This document shows, one piece after another, positions 15,088 through 19,632 of a stretch of DNA of 19,632 nucleotides. A program made the position numbers and the translations under genes. The stretch lies in the NCBI GenBank assembly GCA_035691285.1, contig DASSJI010000280.1:1-19632 (forward strand), written 5' to 3'. The notes below the pieces were generated by a model, which searched no databases, was not told where the DNA came from, and saw nothing but the letters and a program-made list of their open reading frames with translations. The number at the start of each line of letters is the position of its first letter. The stretch's first letter is position 1. Source of the DNA: DATFEN01 sp035691285. GTDB taxonomy: Bacteria > Acidobacteriota > Vicinamibacteria > Fen-336.

Positions 15088-17223
15088 ATGGAAGCTCTCG
15101 CATTCATGTCATTGCGGAGGGTCGGCACTACCCGGAGGGGGCTGGTCGCCGCCCTGCTCGCGGCCTCGAGCCTGGCGGCCGGCGGCCAGGAGAAGGACCA
15201 GGCCAGCACCTTCCCGGCCGGCGTCGAGCTCGTGACCGTCGATGCCCTCGTCCTCGACAAGGACGACCGGCCGGTCACGGACCTGACAGCCGCCGACTTC
15301 GTGATCAAGGAGGACGGCGTCGTCCAGAAGGTCGAGAGCTTCGACTCCATCCGTTTCCGGGAGTCGGAGGAGGAGGAGCGCCCCTCCCAGGTGCGCGTCT
15401 CCAGCAACGCCGAGCGGCGCACGTCCGCCGAGCGCTCGTTCGTGATCGTCTTCGACGACGCCAACATCTCCCAGTACGCGACGCCCCGGGCCCGCAAGGA
15501 GCTCAAGCGCTTCATCGAGGAGGGCCTCCGCGAAGGGGACCACGTCACTTTCGTTCCGACGACGGGCGGGCCCTGGTGGAGCGGCACGCTTCCCGAAGAC
15601 CGCGAGGACCTGCTCGCTGTCGTGGAGCGTCTCGAGGGCGTGAACCGTCCCGAGACCGGGGCCGGCCGGATCTCCGACTACGAGTCGATGCAGATCTCGC
15701 GCGGGCGCGAGCCCGAGGTCCTCTCCCAGGTGGCGCGCCGGTACTACGAGAACGGCCTGCTGGTCGAGCTGCCCAACATCGGCGAGCGGGCCGCCGCCGG
15801 GCTGGACCTCGACGCCGGCCTGCCCCTCATCCGTGCCAAGGCCGAGGAGCAGTACCGCACGGTGCGGTCGCGGTCGGTCGCCACGCTGGAGACCCTCGAG
15901 CGCGTGGCCCGGGCCCTGACGGACCTCAAGGGCCGCAAGGCCGTCCTGCTGATCTCCGAGGGCTTCATCCGCGATCCGTCCTTGACCGAGTTCCGGGACT
16001 TCGTCCGGGTGGCGCGCACGGCCAACGCCGTCGTGTACTTCGTCGACGCGCGCGGCCTTGAGGGCCCGCTCGGCGGGCCGGGCATGCCCGGAGGCAGCGC
16101 CGAGTTCGGCCAGGCCATCGAGGAGCAGGACACGACGGCGGTGCTGGCCACGGCGATCCGGGAGGTGGACGGCGCCCGCTCCGTCGCGGCCGACACGGGC
16201 GGAGACCTCATCGCGGGCAACGACCTGGCTCGCGGCATGCGCCGCGTGGCCGACGAGGCCCGCAACTTCTACCTGCTCGGCTACTCGTCCACCAACACGA
16301 AGCGGGACGGAAAGTTCCGGAAGATCTCCGTGTCGGTGACCCGCCCCGGACTGAAAGTGCGTGCCCGGCGCGGGTACTACGCGCCCGAGGACGGCGCGCC
16401 GCGGTCGCCGAGCCCCAAGGAGCTGGATCCCGTGGTCCGGGCTGGACTGGACGCGCCGAGCGCGACCGACGGCATCCCCCTGCGGCTGACCTCCTACGTG
16501 TTCGGCCCGGCCGCAGGCGGAAAGGTCACGGTGCTCCTCGTCGCCGAGGCGGACCCCGCGCAGTTCGGCCTGAAGCCGGACAAGGACGGCCGGCTCGGCG
16601 GAACGCTCGAGAGCTACGCGGTCGTCTCGCCGCGGGACGGCGGCGAGCCCGCCCGCACCGAGAAGCTCATCGAGCTGAGCCTGCCGCCGTCGGTGCACGA
16701 TCAGCTCAAGCGCTCGTGGCTCCCGATCTACCGCGACTTCTCCCTGGCGCCCGGCGTCTACCAGGCGCGCCTCCTGGTGCGGAGCCGCGCCAACGGGCGC
16801 ATCGGCGCGGTGCGGCACAGGTTCAGCGTGGAGACGGGCGCGGGCCTGCGGATCTCGACGCCGATCCTCACGGATGCCGTCCAGACGGAGCAGCCGCCGC
16901 GCCCGCTCCCGGTCGCCCACCGCCGGTTCCGCAGCGGCGCCCGCCTGCTCTACGCCTTCGACGTCTACGGTGCGGCGTCCGACAAGGCGACCGGGCAGCC
17001 GCGGGTCGCGATCCAGTACTCGGTGAAGCGCGCCGACGGCACCGAGTTCGTCGGCAGCGACCCGAGGACCGTCGGGTCCGGGCCCCAGGGAGAGATGTCC
17101 CAGCTGCTGGTCGTGGCGCTGCAGGGCGCGAACCCGGGCGGCTACGAGGTCGTTCTCAAGGTCAAGGACGAGGTCTCGGGCCAGTCCCTGGAGGTCCGTG
17201 ACCCGTTCGAGGTGGTATCCTAA
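15088..17223 (+). CDS. Acidobacterial-type VWFA domain protein, exported
   Basis: The 711-residue protein matches the acidobacterial VWFA-related family. After a signal peptide (hydrophobic ~18-31) comes the conserved opening VELVTVDALVLDKDDRPV, then DFVIKEDGVVQKVESF. The von Willebrand A fold includes VIVFDDANIS at 120-128 in place of the classical DxSxS metal site (D123, D124, S128), and the region ends near residue 430 with RARRGYYAPEDG. The C-terminal ~270 residues look beta-rich and are unassigned. Proteins of this kind are abundant in Acidobacteriota; their function is not established, but VWA domains usually mediate protein binding. The ATG at 15088 lies just behind a -10-like box; a second ATG at 15106 would give a better signal-peptide N-terminus (SLRRVGTTRR) and is a real alternative. 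The next gene follows 11 bases downstream, implying an operon. Confidence 0.88.
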   Translation: MEALAFMSLRRVGTTRRGLVAALLAASSLAAGGQEKDQASTFPAGVELVTVDALVLDKDDRPVTDLTAADFVIKEDGVVQKVESFDSIRFRESEEEERPSQVRVSSNAERRTSAERSFVIVFDDANISQYATPRARKELKRFIEEGLREGDHVTFVPTTGGPWWSGTLPEDREDLLAVVERLEGVNRPETGAGRISDYESMQISRGREPEVLSQVARRYYENGLLVELPNIGERAAAGLDLDAGLPLIRAKAEEQYRTVRSRSVATLETLERVARALTDLKGRKAVLLISEGFIRDPSLTEFRDFVRVARTANAVVYFVDARGLEGPLGGPGMPGGSAEFGQAIEEQDTTAVLATAIREVDGARSVAADTGGDLIAGNDLARGMRRVADEARNFYLLGYSSTNTKRDGKFRKISVSVTRPGLKVRARRGYYAPEDGAPRSPSPKELDPVVRAGLDAPSATDGIPLRLTSYVFGPAAGGKVTVLLVAEADPAQFGLKPDKDGRLGGTLESYAVVSPRDGGEPARTEKLIELSLPPSVHDQLKRSWLPIYRDFSLAPGVYQARLLVRSRANGRIGAVRHRFSVETGAGLRISTPILTDAVQTEQPPRPLPVAHRRFRSGARLLYAFDVYGAASDKATGQPRVAIQYSVKRADGTEFVGSDPRTVGSGPQGEMSQLLVVALQGANPGGYEVVLKVKDEVSGQSLEVRDPFEVVS

Positions 17224-17234
17224 GAGAGTCGTCG

Positions 17235-18230
17235 ATGCGTCCGCTCACGTTCCTCGTCGCGCTGGCGGCCGCAGCGAGCGCGGCCGCCGAAGAGGCCCCC
17301 GCCCCCGTCCGCATCGAGCATCGCGCCCTCGAGTGCGTGTCGGCGGAAGCCTTCCCCCGAATCACGGCGAAGCTCACGCCGGCCGAGGACGTGACGCTGG
17401 CCTGGGTCTACTTCCGCGGGAAGCCGGACACGGGCTGGTATTCGGTGCGTCTGCGTCCCGACGACCAGGGCTACTCCGCGACGCTGCCGCGCCCGAAGTG
17501 GCTCAAGCGCTTCAGCTACTACATCGAGGTCTCGGACCGGCAGGCGGGCACGACGCGGGGCGAGGAGATCACGACCGAGGTCGAGAAGAACGACGCCGGC
17601 TGCGGCCAGCGTCTCGGCGACTCGGTCGGATCCGCCGAAGGCCTGATCATCGACAAGCCCGTGGGGGCGTCGCTCAAGTCTCCGCTGGTGCCGCGCGGCT
17701 TCAGCAGCCGCGGCACGATCGGCGGCGACGCCGGGATGGTCGAGCTGGCTCCCGGCCGCACGCGGCTCCTGACGGTCGGCATTCTCGGCGGTGCGGTCGC
17801 GGGGATCATGTCGCAGCTCAAGGGCGACACCGAGCCGTACTCGCCGAACGAGCCGCCTCCCAGCAACTTCCACATCTTCCTCCGCGACAGCTCTCCTCCG
17901 CCCGGCGGCGAGGTGTCGCTCTCGCAGCGGATGAGCATGGTCCTGGAGATCGCGGGGACGGCGTCCGAGAGCGAGCCGGTGCGCAACGTCCGCGTCGAGT
18001 TCATCGTCGAGCCCTTCACCTGCGCGTCGCTCTACGGTCCTGTGACGGGACCGCTCCCTCAGAGCGTGCGGATCGAGGGCTTCCTGGAGCGGTTCAACTT
18101 CCCCCCGGCGGAGTGCCGGCCGCCCTACACCACCCACAACGTGCGCGCGACCGTGCTCGGGGACGGGTATGCGCCGATCCGCAACGCGGCGCCGGTGGCG
18201 CTCGGCACCCACTACACCATCACGCCCTGA
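17235..18230 (+). CDS. Secreted protein of unknown function, co-transcribed with the VWFA gene
   Basis: I do not recognise a named family for this 331-residue protein. The signal peptide is residues 1-18 (Ala-rich, cleavage around AAA/EE). Residues ~24-115 look like a beta-sandwich: alternating strands with VTLAWVYFRGKPDTGWYSV, then a YYIEVSD strand, resembling Ig-like or fibronectin-like modules. A short glycine-rich hydrophobic segment at ~178-192 (LLTVGILGGAVAGIM) is followed by a Pro-rich linker and a second beta-rich domain at ~210-331. Four cysteines (C34, C123, C263, C294) could form two disulfides in the periplasm. The ATG at 17235 has AAGAGAG upstream, overlapping the end of the VWFA gene, and only 11 bases separate the two genes, so they are probably one operon and may interact. 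The hydrophobic segment could be a membrane anchor or a buried helix. Confidence 0.8.
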   Translation: MRPLTFLVALAAAASAAAEEAPAPVRIEHRALECVSAEAFPRITAKLTPAEDVTLAWVYFRGKPDTGWYSVRLRPDDQGYSATLPRPKWLKRFSYYIEVSDRQAGTTRGEEITTEVEKNDAGCGQRLGDSVGSAEGLIIDKPVGASLKSPLVPRGFSSRGTIGGDAGMVELAPGRTRLLTVGILGGAVAGIMSQLKGDTEPYSPNEPPPSNFHIFLRDSSPPPGGEVSLSQRMSMVLEIAGTASESEPVRNVRVEFIVEPFTCASLYGPVTGPLPQSVRIEGFLERFNFPPAECRPPYTTHNVRATVLGDGYAPIRNAAPVALGTHYTITP

Positions 18231-18256
18231 TCGTTCCCACGCGCCTGGCGCCCGAC

Positions 18257-18274
18257 AGTTCACGCCGGTGAACT
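18257..18274. promoter_or_regulatory. Perfect inverted repeat upstream of the TPR gene 2 promoter
   Basis: AGTTCAC (18257-18263) and GTGAACT (18268-18274) form a perfect 7-bp inverted repeat around GCCG. It lies 21 bases before the -35 box of TPR gene 2 and 26 bases after the stop of the upstream gene. It could be an operator or a weak terminator stem (no T-run follows). Its GAACT/AGTTC core also occurs in two other intergenic regions of the window. Confidence 0.4.
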
Positions 18275-18295
18275 CTCGTCGCGTGCGGTTCGTGG

Positions 18296-18324
18296 TTGAC
18301 GGACCGCGAACCGCGACCTAGCTT
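18296..18324 (+). promoter_or_regulatory. Sigma-70-like promoter of TPR gene 2
   Basis: TTGACG (18296-18301), a 17-base spacer and TAGCTT (18319-18324) precede the ATG at 18344, with GAGGGAG (18334-18340) as ribosome binding site. It has the same architecture as the promoter of TPR gene 1 and shares ACCGCG-type spacer sequence with it. Confidence 0.75.
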
Positions 18325-18343
18325 CGCAGGAACGAGGGAGCCC

Positions 18344-19099
18344 ATGCGACCCATGCTCGTGTCGGTGTTCTTGATCGTCGGCCTCGCGCCGGCCTCGCAC
18401 GCCCAGAGGCTGCTCGAAGAGCAGCGCCGCGAGGAGGCCCGCCGGCACCATGCCGCCGGCGAAGAGCGGATGACCCGGGAGGCCTTCGAGGAAGCCGTGC
18501 GGGAGTTCCGCGCCGCGATCGCGCTCGACCCGACGCTGTTCCTGGCCCACTACGGGCTCGGGCAGGCCTGCATGGCGCTGAAGCGCTACCCCGAAGCGAT
18601 CGAGGCCTACCGGGGCGCACGCGACACGATCCTCCGGCAGGCCAGCCTCGACCAGCACGCGCGCGCCGAACTCGACCGGCGCCGTCGCGACGAGATCCGC
18701 GAGCTCGAGGACTCCCTGCAGCACCTGCGCTCGGGGCACGTGAAGCAAGCATCACCGACGAGCGAGATGGCCCTCGAGGAGCGCATCCGCGTCCTGAAGG
18801 ACGCCGACCGGGGAGCGCTCGAGAGCGCGCCGCGCGTGCCCGCGGAGCTGTCGCTGGCCCTCGGCAGCGCACACTACCGGCTGGGCCAGCTCGAGCCGGC
18901 GGAGCGCGAGTATCGCGCGGCCATCGCGGTCGAGCCCGGGCACGGCGGCGCCCACAACAACCTCGCCGTCGTCTGCATGATGACGGGCCGCCTGGAGGAG
19001 GCGCGCGACGAACTCGAGCGCGCCGAGAAGGCCGGCTTCCGCGTGAGCTCGGCCTTCAAGAAGGACCTGCAGGCGCGAATCAGCTCGCGGGCAAAGTGA
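18344..19099 (+). CDS. Secreted tetratricopeptide-repeat protein (TPR 2), paralogue of TPR 1
   Basis: The protein is 251 residues long from ATG 18344, chosen because it follows GAGGGAG and starts a proper signal peptide (MRPMLVSVFLIVGLAPASHA, probable cleavage after SHA). The open frame extends 16 codons further upstream, but those codons cover the promoter. TPR units lie at about 28-61 and 62-95 (HYGLGQACMALKRYPEA), a charged helical spacer at ~100-150 and two more TPR units at ~165-199 (LGSAHYRLGQLEPAEREY) and ~200-232 (HNNLAVVCMMTGRLEEA). Each block matches TPR 1 in order and spacing, including the spacer with a LEERIRVLK-type helix, so the two genes arose by duplication. A periplasmic scaffold or adaptor role is inferred. 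A TonB receptor gene begins 362 bases downstream, mirroring receptor 1 next to TPR 1. Confidence 0.87.
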   Translation: MRPMLVSVFLIVGLAPASHAQRLLEEQRREEARRHHAAGEERMTREAFEEAVREFRAAIALDPTLFLAHYGLGQACMALKRYPEAIEAYRGARDTILRQASLDQHARAELDRRRRDEIRELEDSLQHLRSGHVKQASPTSEMALEERIRVLKDADRGALESAPRVPAELSLALGSAHYRLGQLEPAEREYRAAIAVEPGHGGAHNNLAVVCMMTGRLEEARDELERAEKAGFRVSSAFKKDLQARISSRAK

Positions 19100-19460
19100 T
19101 TATTTCGGCGCGACCACCCATGATTCGCGAAGAGAAGTTCAAGTCTCTGTAACTGATTCATAGAGCTGAACTTAGATCCATCGTCCTGTAGCCCGATGCA
19201 GGGACTTGGACCGCCCTGCGAGAGCAGGCGGGAACCCTCTTCCCATCAGCCCATTGCGCGGCGGCGACAGAGCCCGACCATCGTGCCCGGGATCTCCTTT
19301 CTCCAACCTCTTGGTTCCGCGCGTTGGAGGGCGATCTGCGCAAGTTGTTGACGACACGGAGCGTCGGTGCTCCGGCTCGGAAGTTGCCAACTCTCACGTC
19401 AAAACCCCAGTCCGCCCGGAAGTGCTCCGAAGGCGGGCGGAACAATGAGGAGGCAACGTC
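19100..19460 (+). other. 361-base region before TonB receptor 2: probable promoter area and structured 5' leader
   Basis: No coding sequence is supported. An AT-richer part (19100-19190) contains AAGTTCA (19135-19141) and TGAACTT (19167-19173), with CTCT/AGAG nested inside, a candidate operator or hairpin. The rest holds successive inverted repeats: GCAGGG/CCCTGC (19198-19203, 19214-19219), which competes with CCGCCCTGC/GCAGGCGG (19211-19219, 19224-19231, one bulged C, GNRA loop GAGA); CTCCAAC/GTTGGAG (19301-19307, 19323-19329); CGGAGC/GCTCCG (19357-19362, 19369-19374); and TCCGCCC/GGGCGGA (19411-19417, 19435-19441), ending 6 bases before the ribosome binding site. No convincing -35/-10 pair was found, and no known riboswitch class is recognised. 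Confidence 0.5.
19448..19453 (+). promoter_or_regulatory. Strong Shine-Dalgarno sequence for the TTG start of TonB receptor 2
   Basis: AGGAGG lies 7 bases before TTG 19461. The nearby ATG at 19445 is in another frame, so the Shine-Dalgarno position and the reading frame both decide for TTG as the start. Confidence 0.8.
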
Positions 19461-19632
19461 TTGAACAAGATTCGAAGCCGGATCCTCTGCGGCGCCGTGG
19501 TGGCGCTCCTGGCGTGCGTGGGTCTCGGCCACGCGCAGGAAACCACCTCGGGCTCCATCGCGGGTGAGGTCGTCGACACGCAGGGCGGAGCGATGCCCGG
19601 CGCGACGGTGACCCTCACCTCCGACCAGGGCA
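19461..19632 (+). CDS. TonB-dependent receptor 2, N-terminal part (continues beyond window)
   Basis: Only the first 57 codons are present. A signal peptide covers residues ~1-25 (basic start LNKIRSR, hydrophobic core, probable cleavage after GHA), followed by the opening strands of a carboxypeptidase-regulatory-like domain (GSIAGEVVDTQGGAMPGATV). This is the same start as receptor 1. Two blocks of identical DNA, 23 and 26 bases long, are shared with receptor 1 at a constant offset of 8330 bases (19494-19516 with 11164-11186; 19536-19561 with 11206-11231). The start is TTG behind AGGAGG. By family the full protein should be an Oar-like outer-membrane receptor of about 1000 residues; plug and barrel lie outside the window, so this is inferred from the paralogue. 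Confidence 0.85.
   Translation, partial: MNKIRSRILCGAVVALLACVGLGHAQETTSGSIAGEVVDTQGGAMPGATVTLTSDQG

Noticed and set aside
18296..18343. Start of TPR gene 2 at 18296
   Set aside because: The first 16 codons coincide with a good -35/-10 promoter and the signal peptide begins only at ATG 18344, which has a Shine-Dalgarno sequence.
19198..19241. Cobalamin or c-di-GMP riboswitch in the receptor 2 leader
   Set aside because: The leader position and stems invite the idea, but the conserved cobalamin-box and GEMM core sequences are not present.

Overview
The window is GC-rich throughout and its gene content points to a Gram-negative bacterium of the phylum Acidobacteriota. The main evidence is a VWFA protein of the acidobacterial type, next to secreted TPR proteins and Oar-like TonB-dependent receptors that begin with a carboxypeptidase-regulatory-like domain. 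The phylum assignment is inference from gene content, and no finer placement is possible. I saw no rRNA, tRNA, CRISPR array, transposase or phage gene.

Layout. (1) Positions 1-3169: the 3' end of a YycJ-like MBL-fold hydrolase, then a large exported protein made of two sulfatase domains, of which only the second keeps the catalytic cysteine. (2) Positions 3210-9919: a purine-biosynthesis region in the order purB, mscS-like channel, purS, purQ, [reverse-strand sterol desaturase/fatty acid hydroxylase family gene], purL. purB, the channel and purS are joined by 4-base stop/start overlaps and purQ follows after 3 bases, so these four look like one operon. purL has its own start region, divergent from the hydroxylase gene, with a perfect palindrome between two opposed -10-like boxes. 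(3) Positions 9916-10669: a reverse-strand MNT/HEPN (HI0073/HI0074-type) pair, whose last gene overlaps the end of purL tail to tail. (4) Positions 10670-19632: a cell-envelope cluster consisting of a TonB-dependent receptor, a strong terminator, a secreted TPR protein, a VWFA protein plus a co-transcribed secreted protein of unknown function, a second TPR protein paralogous to the first, and the start of a second TonB-dependent receptor paralogous to the first. It looks like a duplicated receptor/TPR module around a VWFA two-gene operon.

How the genes work together. PurS, PurQ and PurL form the three-part FGAM synthase (PurQ releases ammonia from glutamine, PurL uses it, PurS bridges them), and PurB acts later in the same pathway. 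The MNT/HEPN pair is a predicted toxin-antitoxin unit. The receptor/TPR/VWFA cluster probably handles uptake or surface processing of some macromolecule, but the substrate cannot be read from the sequence.

The points most worth a second look are the fused inactive/active sulfatase, a recurring TAnnnT box only 6-10 bases before start codons (suggesting leaderless mRNAs), the palindrome between purL and the hydroxylase gene, the heavily folded leader of the second receptor with mutually exclusive hairpins, and the matched promoters of the two TPR genes.
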